Assembly: GCA_013373385.1 (NCBI GenBank)
Contig: JABXHX010000005.1
Span: forward strand, 62,001 to 126,000
Length of the DNA stretch: 64,000 nucleotides
Reading direction: 5' to 3'
Source: Flavobacteriaceae bacterium
GTDB lineage: Bacteria > Bacteroidota > Bacteroidia > Flavobacteriales > Flavobacteriaceae
The translations under genes were made by a program, and so were the position numbers. Under the pieces are notes generated by a model. It saw only the letters and a list, made by a program, of their open reading frames with translations, was not told the origin of the DNA and made no database searches. This document shows positions 26,817 to 36,278 of the stretch, in pieces (the first letter of the stretch is position 1; each line of letters opens with the position of its first letter).

Positions 26817-28013
26817 TTGGATAAGAAACTAAAGATATATCTATCAATTTTTACAGCAATGTTTGCTCTTATTATTTTTATGGAGTACACAAAGGCTAAG
26901 CCTATAAATTGGTTTCCAAGCTATGCATCTCATCATAAAATACCATACGGAACTTATGTGCTAGATAAAGAATTTAAGAGCTTGTTTAAAAATACTGAGG
27001 TAAGAAAAATAAAACAAGCTCCGTTTGAGTTTTTAAAAGACACAACGTTAACCGGAACCTATTTTTTTGTTGACGGAGCACTTAACTTTGGTAAAGAAGA
27101 GTTTTATAAATTATTAAAATTTGTTGAAAGAGGTAACGAGGTATTTATCTCAACCAATGCTGTAACTATTGATACACTTGGCCTTGATACGAAGCAATTA
27201 ACTACAAGTACTTTTAAAGAATATAGCTATTATAAACTCTTAAATAAGTATTTAGATACAACAGAGATTCCTTTTGATAAAAAAACAAGCAATTCCTTTT
27301 TCTATAAGATAGACACACTAAAAACAACAGCATTAGGTAAATTAATTATTAAAGATAAAGATTCTGTTAAGGTAGAAGAAGGTATCAACTTTATAAAATA
27401 CAATCATGGTAAAGGAGTTTTTTATTTACACACTTTTCCTCAGGTATTTACAAATTATGGGATGCTAAAGGATAACAATCATACGTATGTAGCATCTGTA
27501 TTGTCTTATATCAATGATAAAAACACCATCTTTTATGATACATATTATAAGACAGGAAAAGAAAGAATTACCTCAAAGATGTATTATGTATTGAATTCAG
27601 ATAGTTTAAGATGGGCATATTATACAGCGTTAATCGGTGTTTTGTTTTTTGTGATTTTTAAAGGAAAAAGAGTACAACGAATAATACCAATTATTAAACC
27701 ACTAAAAAATCAAACGGTTGCATTTACAAAAACAATTGCCAACATGTATTATGAAAAATCTGAACATAAAAGTATTGCAGCCCATAAGATTAACTACTTT
27801 TTAGAATATATTAGAACACATTTGCATATACCCACTACATCCATTAATAAAGAGTTTTACCATTTTGTAAGTTCAAGAAGTGGGAATAACATAGAGGAAG
27901 TTCAAAAATTATTTCAAAAAATTAAAGCAATACAAAAATCTTCAAGCATATCTAAAGAGCAGTTAATTGAGCTTAATACGCTTATAGAAAAATTTAAAAA
28001 CAAACAATCTTAG
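26817..28013 (+). CDS. DUF4350 domain membrane protein
   Basis: A 398-residue protein with one N-terminal helix (about 6-22, IYLSIFTAMFALIIFME), a periplasmic DUF4350 domain (about 40-235, starting SYASHHKIPYGTYVLDKEF; related to GATase-like folds), a second helix (about 262-280, WAYYTALIGVLFFVIFKG) and a cytoplasmic helical tail. The start is TTG at 26817, two bases after the DUF4129 stop; the next ATG would cut into the first helix. It is part of the same operon. The function is unknown. Confidence 0.82.
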   Translation: MDKKLKIYLSIFTAMFALIIFMEYTKAKPINWFPSYASHHKIPYGTYVLDKEFKSLFKNTEVRKIKQAPFEFLKDTTLTGTYFFVDGALNFGKEEFYKLLKFVERGNEVFISTNAVTIDTLGLDTKQLTTSTFKEYSYYKLLNKYLDTTEIPFDKKTSNSFFYKIDTLKTTALGKLIIKDKDSVKVEEGINFIKYNHGKGVFYLHTFPQVFTNYGMLKDNNHTYVASVLSYINDKNTIFYDTYYKTGKERITSKMYYVLNSDSLRWAYYTALIGVLFFVIFKGKRVQRIIPIIKPLKNQTVAFTKTIANMYYEKSEHKSIAAHKINYFLEYIRTHLHIPTTSINKEFYHFVSSRSGNNIEEVQKLFQKIKAIQKSSSISKEQLIELNTLIEKFKNKQS

Positions 28014-28026
28014 TTTAAAAGAATAT

Positions 28027-29031
28027 ATGGAAACACAATCGCCACAAAATCAAGAAGAAAACCAAGCTTTTTCAAGTAGAATAGATTTATCTAAACTAAA
28101 AGAATCTGTTACAAAAATTAAAGAACAATTGCAAAAAGTGATTGTTGGACAAGATGATTTTATTGAGTTATTACTTGTTGCTTTATTAGCAGACGGACAT
28201 GTTCTAATAGAAGGTGTGCCTGGTGTAGCCAAAACCGTTACAGCAAAATTATTAGCAAAAACGGTACAAACTGACTTTAATAGAATTCAATTTACGCCAG
28301 ATTTAATGCCCTCTGATGTTATAGGAACATCAGTTTTTAATGCTAAAACTTCTAATTTTGAGTTTAAGCAAGGACCTATTTTTTCTAACTTAGTACTTAT
28401 TGATGAGATTAATAGAGCACCAGCAAAGACACAAGCGGCATTATTTGAAGTGATGGAAGAAAAACAAATCACTGTTGACGGACGTACATTTACAATGAAA
28501 CCTCCGTTTATGGTTCTAGCAACCCAAAATCCAATTGAGCAAGAAGGAACTTATGCATTGCCAGAAGCACAATTAGATCGTTTTACTTTTAAAATAAATG
28601 TAGGATATCCAAATTTAGACGAAGAGATTGCTATTATTAATAGTCACAATAACAGAAAAGGTGCGTTGCCAGAAACATTGATAGCAACAGTATTAACAGA
28701 GGAAGAATTGATTTCTTACAGAGCAAAAATTCAAGATGTAATTGTAGAAGAAAAAATAGTAAAATACATAGCACAAATTATCTTAAATACTAGATCTCAT
28801 CCACATTTATACTTAGGCGGTTCACCAAGAGCAAGTATTGCCGTATTAATGGCATCGAAAGCTTTTGCAGCAATTAATGGTAGAGATTTTGTAATGCCAG
28901 AAGATGTTAAGAAATGCCTTTTTCCAGTTTTAAGACATAGGGTAATACTAACTCCAGAAAGAGAAATGGAAGGCTATACCACAGACAAAGTAATTGAAAT
29001 GATTATACAAACCATTGAAGTACCAAGATAG
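28027..29031 (+). CDS. MoxR family AAA+ ATPase
   Basis: A 334-residue cytoplasmic AAA+ chaperone-like ATPase. Walker A is GVPGVAKT (about 60-67), Walker B is VLIDEINRAP (about 122-131), sensor 1 is ATQNPIEQEGTYALPEAQLDRF and sensor 2 lies in GGSPRASIAVL. MoxR proteins act with von Willebrand-type partners to mature or insert metals into other proteins; here the partner is the DUF58 protein whose GTG start overlaps the MoxR stop by one base. Its target in this organism is unknown. Confidence 0.95.
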   Translation: METQSPQNQEENQAFSSRIDLSKLKESVTKIKEQLQKVIVGQDDFIELLLVALLADGHVLIEGVPGVAKTVTAKLLAKTVQTDFNRIQFTPDLMPSDVIGTSVFNAKTSNFEFKQGPIFSNLVLIDEINRAPAKTQAALFEVMEEKQITVDGRTFTMKPPFMVLATQNPIEQEGTYALPEAQLDRFTFKINVGYPNLDEEIAIINSHNNRKGALPETLIATVLTEEELISYRAKIQDVIVEEKIVKYIAQIILNTRSHPHLYLGGSPRASIAVLMASKAFAAINGRDFVMPEDVKKCLFPVLRHRVILTPEREMEGYTTDKVIEMIIQTIEVPR

Positions 29032-30365
29032 TGTTTAGGTTTTTGAAGCAATTATATATTAGTAATCGATTTTTTATTTACATCGCCATCTTATCGGGAG
29101 TATTTTTGCTTTCGTATTGGATAGCTATATTTTTGGCAATTGCTTGGTTGTTGGTTCTTGCTTTTATAACTATTGCACTGGTTGATATTGTGGTGTTGTT
29201 TCGATTTAAGAATGGAGTTGTAGCTAGGAGGATAGCACCTAAAAAGTTTTCAAATTCAGATGAAAACGCATTAAAAATAGCGTTAACAAATAACTATCCG
29301 TTTAAAATAGCATTGCAAATTATTGACGAATTGCCACATCAGTTTCAAAATCGTGACTTTACTATTTTGTCTAAATTAGAGAAACATACCACAGAGACCG
29401 TAAAATATTCAGTAACACCTTATGAACGAGGCGCCTATAGTTTTGGTAATGTAAATATATATGCATCTACTTTCTTATCTTTCTTTTCAAGAAAATTTAC
29501 TTTTGATGCCAATCAAATGATTCCCGTTTATCCTTCATATATCCAAATGAAAAAGTATGAGTTTTTAGCGATTAGCAATAAGCTCAATACAATCGGGTTA
29601 AAAAAGATTCGAAGAATAGGACATACATTAGAGTTTGAACAGATAAAAAATTATGTGGTTGGCGATGATGTTAGAACAATTAACTGGAAAGCAACAGCAA
29701 AGAGGGGAGAGCTAATGCTCAACCAATATCAAGACGAAAAATCGCAACCAATTTATTCTATTATTGATACAGGTAGAGTTATGAAGATGCCTTTTAATAA
29801 TTTAAAACTACTCGATTATACCATCAATGCTACCTTAGCCTTTTCTAATATTGCTTTATTAAAAAATGATAAAGCAGGTATGCTAACGTTTTCTAAGAAA
29901 GTAAACGATATTGTAATAGCAAGTAATAAAAAAAGCAATCTATCTCTTATAAACGAAACTTTATACAACATCAATACGTCGTTTTCTGATTCAGATTTTG
30001 GCATGTTGTATGGCATGGTAAAAAGAAAAATTAGCCAGCGTAGTTTGTTACTCTTGTATACAAATTTTGAACATATTTCTTCTTTAAAAAGGCAAGTACC
30101 ATATTTAGCAGCATTGGCAAAAAAGCATTTATTAGTTACCATATTTTTTGAAAATACAGAATTAGATGTACTGATAAATAAAGATGCTGAAGATTTACAA
30201 GAAATCTACAATAAAACCTTAGCAGAAAAATTTTCTTACGATAAAAGATTGATTGTAAAAGAACTAGAAAAAAGGGGAATACATACCATACTTACAAAAC
30301 CTTCTCAACTTTCTGTAAATGTTATCAATAAATATTTAGAATTTAAGTCTAAAGGTCAGATTTAA
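29031..30365 (+). CDS. DUF58 domain protein (VWA-like partner of MoxR)
   Basis: A 444-residue membrane-anchored protein. Two hydrophobic helices occupy about residues 12-57; a beta-rich domain follows, then the DUF58 core GDDVRTINWKATAKRGELMLNQYQDE (about 205-230) and a VWA-like part beginning YSIIDTGRVMKMPF. The start is GTG at 29031, sharing one base with the MoxR stop (TAGTG). This gene closes the operon and a terminator-like stem follows. It probably presents substrates to MoxR; that is by analogy with the family. Confidence 0.9.
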   Translation: MFRFLKQLYISNRFFIYIAILSGVFLLSYWIAIFLAIAWLLVLAFITIALVDIVVLFRFKNGVVARRIAPKKFSNSDENALKIALTNNYPFKIALQIIDELPHQFQNRDFTILSKLEKHTTETVKYSVTPYERGAYSFGNVNIYASTFLSFFSRKFTFDANQMIPVYPSYIQMKKYEFLAISNKLNTIGLKKIRRIGHTLEFEQIKNYVVGDDVRTINWKATAKRGELMLNQYQDEKSQPIYSIIDTGRVMKMPFNNLKLLDYTINATLAFSNIALLKNDKAGMLTFSKKVNDIVIASNKKSNLSLINETLYNINTSFSDSDFGMLYGMVKRKISQRSLLLLYTNFEHISSLKRQVPYLAALAKKHLLVTIFFENTELDVLINKDAEDLQEIYNKTLAEKFSYDKRLIVKELEKRGIHTILTKPSQLSVNVINKYLEFKSKGQI

Positions 30366-30367
30366 GC

Positions 30368-30416
30368 AATTAACAATTATCAATTGCGAATTTTGAATTA
30401 AGATTGTTAATTTTAG
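30368..30416 (+). terminator. Probable terminator after the DUF58 gene
   Basis: AATTAACAAT (30368-30377) pairs with ATTGTTAATT (30403-30412) across a 25-nt loop that has further internal complementarity, followed by TT and a T-rich stretch. The low GC content makes it weaker than the other terminators. Confidence 0.4.
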
Positions 30417-30445
30417 TTTTTAGTATTTTTTGAGGAAAGAAACAA

Positions 30446-30952
30446 CTATTCTTTAATGCCAAGTTTAGCAAGTACTAACTTTGTAATGTCATGTTTTTCA
30501 TCAAGATAAGCAAATTCATTACCAGTTGTGGTTAAAATTTGTGAATAGCCTTTTTCTTTAGCAACAAAGGCTGTAGTTTCTGCAATTTTTTTATACAATG
30601 GTCTTAAAAATTCATCTTTTCTAATCTGCATCATTTTTACTGCATTCTGTCTAAACTTAACTATATCTTGTTTTAATTCTTGTATTTTGCTAAATTCTTT
30701 CTTTTTAGCATCCTCAGTTAATGTTTTAATGTTTTTGTTATAGGTGTTAACACTAGCATCGTGTTCTTTTATTTTATTAACTCTTATAGAATCTAATTTA
30801 GCCCCATAATTTTTAAGTCTTTCTTGAACCGTTTTTAGTTGTGGCATTTTAGAAAGCACATACTCACTATCTATAGTTCCTACTTTTGTTTGTGCGTTTG
30901 TTGTAAATCCTAAAATGATAGCAATGAAGAAAAATATAAGTTTAGATTTCAT
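30446..30952 (-). CDS. OmpH/Skp family periplasmic chaperone
   Basis: A 168-residue periplasmic holdase that keeps outer-membrane proteins unfolded on the way to BAM. The signal peptide is MKSKLIFFFIAIILGFTTNAQ; VGTIDSEYVLSKMPQLKTVQERLKNYG begins the fold, and a long coiled-coil (about 45-130) with heptad-like Lys, Glu and Leu makes the tentacles. The ending YLDEKHDITKLVLAKLGI matches Bacteroidota OmpH proteins. Length is normal. It lies 52 bp after the miaA start region with no obvious coupling. Confidence 0.9.
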   Translation of the reverse strand: MKSKLIFFFIAIILGFTTNAQTKVGTIDSEYVLSKMPQLKTVQERLKNYGAKLDSIRVNKIKEHDASVNTYNKNIKTLTEDAKKKEFSKIQELKQDIVKFRQNAVKMMQIRKDEFLRPLYKKIAETTAFVAKEKGYSQILTTTGNEFAYLDEKHDITKLVLAKLGIKE

Positions 30953-31004
30953 TTTTTATAAGTTTTTGGCAAATATAAGAAAGCAAATTAGTCAACCTAA
31001 TTAA

Positions 31005-31931
31005 TTATGAGTTTTTAACAGGTTTTAATTGACTTTCAATATAATTAATAATTGTTTCTATATCCGTTTTATAATTAAACCAATGGGTTGCTGTGTCTTT
31101 TTTAAACCAAGTCAATTGCCTTTTAGCAAACCTTCTGGTATTTTTTTTAATTTCTTCTATGGCAAAGCTTTCAGTAATATCACCATCAAAAGCACTAAAA
31201 AGTTCTCTATAACCAACAGTTTGTAGTGCGTTTAGTTGCTTATGTGGGTAGAGTGCTTTCGCTTCTTTAATTAAACCATCTTGAAGCATCAAATCAACCC
31301 TTTTGTTTATTCTATTATAAATGATTTCTCTTTCGGCATTTAGTCCAATTTTTATAGGAATAAAGGGTCTTGGCTTTTTAGGTTTATTTTTAAAAGTAGC
31401 GTAGGGGATGCCGCTAGCAATAGTAACTTCTAGCGCTCTTATTACTCTATGCGGATTATCTATAGCTATTGTGTTGTAAGACTCTATGTCTAATTCTTTG
31501 AGTTGCTTTTGTAAATAAGAAATTCCCTTTGTTTTTAGCTCTTCATTCAGTTTTTCTCTAATTTCTGCTGGCACATTAGGAAAATAATCTAAACCATTGA
31601 TAACTGCATCAACATACAAACCACTGCCACCTACCATAATCGCAATATTATTCTTTTTGTATAACTCGTTTAGTTTGGCAATAGCATCACGCTCAAAATC
31701 TCCAACATTATACATATCAAAAATACTTCTGTTTTGTATAAAGTGATGTTTAGCTTCAGCTAGTTCTTCAGAGGTAGGCACCGCTGTTCCAATAGTCATC
31801 TCTTTATAAAACTGTCTAGAATCACAAGAAATAATAGCTGCTTTAAAATGCTTAGCCAATTGTATACTTAATGCAGTTTTTCCGATAGCTGTTGGGCCTA
31901 CAATAGTAATTAAATAGTTATTCAAAGCCAT
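31005..31931 (-). CDS. miaA: tRNA dimethylallyltransferase
   Basis: Adds the dimethylallyl group to A37 of tRNAs that read UNN codons. The 308 residues begin with a P-loop (VGPTAIGKTALSIQLA), then SCDSRQFYKEMTIGTAVP and GGSGLYVDAVINGLD. The segment from LQTVGYRELFSAFDG to RRFAKRQLTWFKKD carries the conserved tRNA-binding and Arg-rich motifs. Length is standard. Its ATG overlaps the stop of the upstream ion channel by one base (minus strand), so the two are co-transcribed, though no functional link is evident. Confidence 0.96.
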   Translation of the reverse strand: MALNNYLITIVGPTAIGKTALSIQLAKHFKAAIISCDSRQFYKEMTIGTAVPTSEELAEAKHHFIQNRSIFDMYNVGDFERDAIAKLNELYKKNNIAIMVGGSGLYVDAVINGLDYFPNVPAEIREKLNEELKTKGISYLQKQLKELDIESYNTIAIDNPHRVIRALEVTIASGIPYATFKNKPKKPRPFIPIKIGLNAEREIIYNRINKRVDLMLQDGLIKEAKALYPHKQLNALQTVGYRELFSAFDGDITESFAIEEIKKNTRRFAKRQLTWFKKDTATHWFNYKTDIETIINYIESQLKPVKNS

Positions 31932-32752
31932 TAGATAATTTTACGACCACAGTTGTAACAATACTCGGCATTATCTTTATGATCTTCTACCAAGCAATTG
32001 GTACAAGATTGTGTATTAGTATGTATCTTTTCTGATTTTGCAATTTCAGAACTAACAATACCTGTTGGTATGGCAATGATACCGTATCCTAAAATCATAA
32101 TAACACTGGCAATTAATTGACCAAGTGGTGTTTGTGGGGCAATATCTCCAAATCCTACAGTTGTTAAGGTAACTATAGCCCAATACACACTCCTAGGAAT
32201 GCTTGTAAAGCCATTTTCTGCTCCTTCTATCATATACATTACTGTGCCCAAAATCACACAAATAATAATGATAAAAAAAATAAAAACGGCAATTTTTGCT
32301 TTACTAGCTTTTAAGGCAACGATTAGTCTATTTGATGCACCAATATATCGTGTTAATTTTAATATTCTAAAAACTCGCAGTAAACGTAGTGCTCTAATAG
32401 CAGCTAAATTATGATAACCAGCAATAATAAAGGTTAAGTATTTAGGTATGGTAGATAATAAATCTATAATACCATAAAAACTGAAAATATACTTGAAAGG
32501 CTTTTTTATTGAAATGACTCTTAGTACATATTCAATTGAAAATAGAATTGTGATTACCCATTCAGAGATGTCTAAAAATGTGTGGTACTTATCATCAAAA
32601 CTGCTAATACTTTCTAGCATTACTAATAAGATACTTGTAAGTATAGCTATGAGCAGAATTACATCGAAAATTTTACCACCTCTAGTATCTGCTTCATAAA
32701 TGATTTCATGAAGCTTGTCTCTGAGTGATTTTTTTGGGTGTAGATTTTCCAA
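31931..32752 (-). CDS. Voltage-gated-type potassium channel with C-terminal zinc ribbon
   Basis: A 273-residue inner-membrane ion channel with six helices: S1 about 28-48, S2 62-82, S3 92-112, S4 117-137, S5 152-174 and S6 214-236. S4 has regularly spaced Arg (IRALRLLRVFRILKLTR). The selectivity filter is TTVGFGD (197-203), the K+ signature. After S6 a short cytoplasmic tail ends with a zinc ribbon of two CxxC pairs (Cys250, 253, 265, 268; QSCTNCLVEDHKDNAEYCYNCGRKII in part). The ribbon may sense metal or redox state or hold the tetramer together; that is inferred. Confidence 0.9.
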   Translation of the reverse strand: MENLHPKKSLRDKLHEIIYEADTRGGKIFDVILLIAILTSILLVMLESISSFDDKYHTFLDISEWVITILFSIEYVLRVISIKKPFKYIFSFYGIIDLLSTIPKYLTFIIAGYHNLAAIRALRLLRVFRILKLTRYIGASNRLIVALKASKAKIAVFIFFIIIICVILGTVMYMIEGAENGFTSIPRSVYWAIVTLTTVGFGDIAPQTPLGQLIASVIMILGYGIIAIPTGIVSSEIAKSEKIHTNTQSCTNCLVEDHKDNAEYCYNCGRKII

Positions 32753-32803
32753 ATGGCTTAAAATTCTAAATTAATTACAATACTACAATTTTTTAGTTAT
32801 ACT

Positions 32804-32836
32804 AAAAAAGCTCTAGCAGTTTATACTAGAGCTTTT
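32804..32836 (-). terminator. Terminator of the caspase gene
   Basis: AAAAGCTCTAG (32806-32816) pairs with CTAGAGCTTTT (32826-32836) around a 9-nt loop. The minus strand then has a T-run (complement of 32804-32809). It lies 20 bp after the stop of the caspase-like gene. Confidence 0.8.
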
Positions 32837-32855
32837 ATTTTATAAAAATGATATA

Positions 32856-35800
32856 TCAATCTTTTTTTACAAAGATAAAATCACCACCTTCATCACCAAC
32901 TCCATAAATTGTTCCATACTGAGGTGTGTTTGGGCTGTTATTCATTACAGGTTCTTCAATTCTGTCAAATAATTGTCTTGCTGATAGAAAATCTTTTTGA
33001 TTGTTTTTTAACCTATTCAACAAATATTTTAAAAACATACTTTTATTTGGTACTGTTTTAAGGGTACCACTTGTAATTGCTTTTCTACTTGTTAATTGGT
33101 ATTTCTTTTGTACAGATTTAGGCGATTTTTCAAATGATCGTGTTTTAAAGATACTACCGCTAAAACAAGCATCAGAAATCAATAAGGTATGCTTAGATTT
33201 TATAGCTTTTAAAAAGTCTACTACTTGCGAATTGCTAATTAGGTTCAGTTCGTATTCCATGTTTGCATCAGAAGGTAGCCAAGCACCTATTTGGTTTACT
33301 TCGTCATAGATTCCATGACCAGCGTAAAATACAAGTAAATTATCTTTATTTGTAACACGCTTTTTTAACTTACTAAACTCTTTGATAATATCATTTGCTT
33401 TCGGATTATTGTTTAGTACAATTACATTTTGCTTTTTAAAACTATATTTAGTTATTAAAACATTTGCAAGATCTTTAGCATCTTTAGTAGGCAAACCATC
33501 TAAATCTGTAATGGCCCCGTCTCCATAATCACTAACGCCAATTAGTAGTGCATAATATTCGCCAAATCCAGATTTTTTTGCATCATTGTTATTATCTACA
33601 ACTACTACATCATCGTTATTATCTATATCTGGAGATTTTCTTTTAATGGTAAATTTTTTGGTAGAAGATGATTGTTTCATATCCGTTGCTTTTACAATTA
33701 AATCATTAGCTCCATATTTTAAAGGAACAAGTGCTGTAAAACTTCCATCTTCTCTAACGGTTGCCTCTTTGCCATTAATGATTACTTCATAAATACCGTC
33801 TTTATCTGTCGCTTTTCCTTTTACAGTAATATTTTTTGTTTTAACAATTTTAAATCCACGTTGCACTACAGGTTCTGTAATAACAACTTCTGGAGGTGTA
33901 TTAAAGTTTGCCGTCGGATAAGACACGTTTAGGTAGTCTACAGATATTTCTTGTTTATTGTACACACTAAAACCCATGTAATCTCCAAAAAAGGTAGAGT
34001 AGGGTGCTTCATTTACATATTGGTCATTAATGTAAATTCTTAATAGGTTATTAGACTTTACTATCTTGATTTTATTTGCTTGGTATGCTTGTGTTTTGAG
34101 TGCATCTGTAGAAGTCCAAGGAATTAGTTTATTAGACTGATCATTGGTAAGCTTTCTTAATAGGTAACTACCATCTTTAGATAAGAATAAGTCAAATTCA
34201 TTTGTATTGTTTTTTCTACCAAATACAAAGGCAATAGAACCATTAGAAGAGCTTGTAAGTCTGGTGATAGATGTTTCTATAATAAAGTCTCTACTGGTAT
34301 CAATACCAACTTTTTTGCTAATGAAAGCACCACCTTTTTCGTTATTGCATTTTATGTAAAGTTTGCCATTATTAATTCTAGACTTAATAGTACTGTTATC
34401 GGTTAAATTCCAACCATTCGTATTACTTGTAAAGTTTTCTGTTAAGGGTACTGTAAGTGTGTTTGTAGTAATAATATTGTTTTTTGCTTTTTTAAGGTAT
34501 TTAATACTAATATTATCAACTCCGATTTTTTGCTTGTTAAATACAACAAAACCTAATCTATGACCAAAAAACGATTCAAAGTTTGTTTGAGTTAAATAGG
34601 TATTGTTTACATAGTAATTGTAATGATCTCCCTTTTTCGTTATTTTAAGTGTGTTTTTTGCTCCGTTACCAGTTCTAATAGCCGAAGATTTTGTAAACTT
34701 CTTTACGATCTCTTCTTTATCATCTACAATTCTAGAAATTTTATAATAACCATTTCCTGTAATGTAAAATCTGTAACTACTTTTACCTTCTTTACCCCAT
34801 TGAAAACCATATTGATAATTATTAACACCACTAATTTTTTTAATACTGGTTTTAATTTCAAAATCTCTTGAAGTATCAATTGTTTTTGGAATATTAATTG
34901 CCCATCCACCATTATCTTTTAAATGTGCAAAGTTATAGTAGTTGTTAGAAATATCTATTTCGGTAGTACCACTTGTGTTATTTGTAGGCCATCCATTTTT
35001 ATTATCAGTAAAATAATCTTGAATTACATTTTCTCCTTGTGCAACAATAACAGGCTTGGTAACATTTCCATTAATATACCTAGCTTTAAAATCGTCAATA
35101 GCTACTTTTTGATTGTTATATACAACAAACCCTAAACGATTCCCCATAAAAGGTTTGTGATAAAAAAGCGTTAAATATCTATCATTGACATAAAACTTAA
35201 TAAATCCTCTTTCCTTTTTTATTTTTAGTGTGTTTGTTGCATAGCTACCTGTGTTTATGTAGCTAGATTTAGTCCAGTCTTTTAGTGCGGTGTACTTACC
35301 ATCTTTATACTGGTCAATAGAGTAAGAACCGTTAGATGTAATTGTGAAAACGTATTGGTTGTTTCCATCTTTTCTACCATAAACAAAACCAAAACCGTTA
35401 TTATTGATACCGCTTATTTTTAAAAACTTGGCTTCAATTTCAAATTCTTTAGTCTCGTCAATGTCTATATATTTAGTGGTAGACCAGCCTCCTTTTTCTC
35501 TTTTATGATCAAAATAATACTTACCATTTCTTAGTTCTAAAGAAGCTTCATTGGTATTACTTGTTGCCCAATTGTTTTTGTTTGATGAAAAATCATCATC
35601 ATAGATTGTTCCGTTAGTAGTTGTCGTGGTGGTTGTAGTTGTAGTAATAGTACTTCCACTCAATTGTGTTGCTTTGATAAAATCAATAGCTACCTTTTGC
35701 TTATCAAACACGTGGATACCAACTTTATCTCCGTAAAAAGATTTAAAAGGTTTACTTTCTAATAAAGTACCATTCATATAAAAAGAGATAGTACTACCAG

Positions 35801-36266
35801 TCTTTTTAATCTTAAATTTGTTGTAAGAATAGAACCCAGTTTTTATACTACTTGAGCTTTTCCATCCTTTGTAGTTTATATACTTACCATTACTCTTGTC
35901 AGAAATTCTATATTGGTTGTTACTTATAAAAAAATGGAAGGTATTGTCAGCATCTTTTGTGCCGAACATAACTCCATAAGCGTGGTTCTTATTAGCTGCA
36001 GTTAAACGTTGCATAGAAACTTCAATTTCAAAGCTACCATTGGTGTTTATTCCCATCTCTCTGGTAGTAATTCTCCATTTTTTATCAGTTTTTTTATGCT
36101 CAAAATAATATTTACCGTTTTTTATTTCTAAAGTTCTCGTAGAATTGCTACCTGTTGGCCAGTTGTTTTTTGCGTTAAAATTTTCTTCATAAACAACATT
36201 TTGCGCTTGAGTAGTAAGCGCAAATGCAGTCAGTAAGAAAGTCAATAAAAGATATTTAATTCTCAT
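32856..36266 (-). CDS. Secreted caspase-like (C14) protease with four N-terminal repeats
   Basis: A 1136-residue exported protein. Signal peptide: MRIKYLLLTFLLTAFALTTQA. Four repeats of about 180-190 residues follow (about 24-204, 222-400, 415-597, 608-790). Each has a start like YDDDFSSNKNNW, a middle EFEIEAKFLKISG and an end like GFVVYNNQKVAIDDFKARY, with the look of a lectin-like beta-sandwich. A poly-Thr linker of about ten residues joins repeats 1 and 2. An Ig-like domain (about 800-890) precedes the caspase domain (about 900-1136), which has YAGHG (His near 983) and SDACFSG (Cys near 1032). It lies 12 bp after the papain-like gene. The substrate and the ligand of the repeats are unknown. 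Confidence 0.88.
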   Translation of the reverse strand: MRIKYLLLTFLLTAFALTTQAQNVVYEENFNAKNNWPTGSNSTRTLEIKNGKYYFEHKKTDKKWRITTREMGINTNGSFEIEVSMQRLTAANKNHAYGVMFGTKDADNTFHFFISNNQYRISDKSNGKYINYKGWKSSSSIKTGFYSYNKFKIKKTGSTISFYMNGTLLESKPFKSFYGDKVGIHVFDKQKVAIDFIKATQLSGSTITTTTTTTTTTNGTIYDDDFSSNKNNWATSNTNEASLELRNGKYYFDHKREKGGWSTTKYIDIDETKEFEIEAKFLKISGINNNGFGFVYGRKDGNNQYVFTITSNGSYSIDQYKDGKYTALKDWTKSSYINTGSYATNTLKIKKERGFIKFYVNDRYLTLFYHKPFMGNRLGFVVYNNQKVAIDDFKARYINGNVTKPVIVAQGENVIQDYFTDNKNGWPTNNTSGTTEIDISNNYYNFAHLKDNGGWAINIPKTIDTSRDFEIKTSIKKISGVNNYQYGFQWGKEGKSSYRFYITGNGYYKISRIVDDKEEIVKKFTKSSAIRTGNGAKNTLKITKKGDHYNYYVNNTYLTQTNFESFFGHRLGFVVFNKQKIGVDNISIKYLKKAKNNIITTNTLTVPLTENFTSNTNGWNLTDNSTIKSRINNGKLYIKCNNEKGGAFISKKVGIDTSRDFIIETSITRLTSSSNGSIAFVFGRKNNTNEFDLFLSKDGSYLLRKLTNDQSNKLIPWTSTDALKTQAYQANKIKIVKSNNLLRIYINDQYVNEAPYSTFFGDYMGFSVYNKQEISVDYLNVSYPTANFNTPPEVVITEPVVQRGFKIVKTKNITVKGKATDKDGIYEVIINGKEATVREDGSFTALVPLKYGANDLIVKATDMKQSSSTKKFTIKRKSPDIDNNDDVVVVDNNNDAKKSGFGEYYALLIGVSDYGDGAITDLDGLPTKDAKDLANVLITKYSFKKQNVIVLNNNPKANDIIKEFSKLKKRVTNKDNLLVFYAGHGIYDEVNQIGAWLPSDANMEYELNLISNSQVVDFLKAIKSKHTLLISDACFSGSIFKTRSFEKSPKSVQKKYQLTSRKAITSGTLKTVPNKSMFLKYLLNRLKNNQKDFLSARQLFDRIEEPVMNNSPNTPQYGTIYGVGDEGGDFIFVKKD

Positions 36267-36278
36267 TTTACTTTATTT

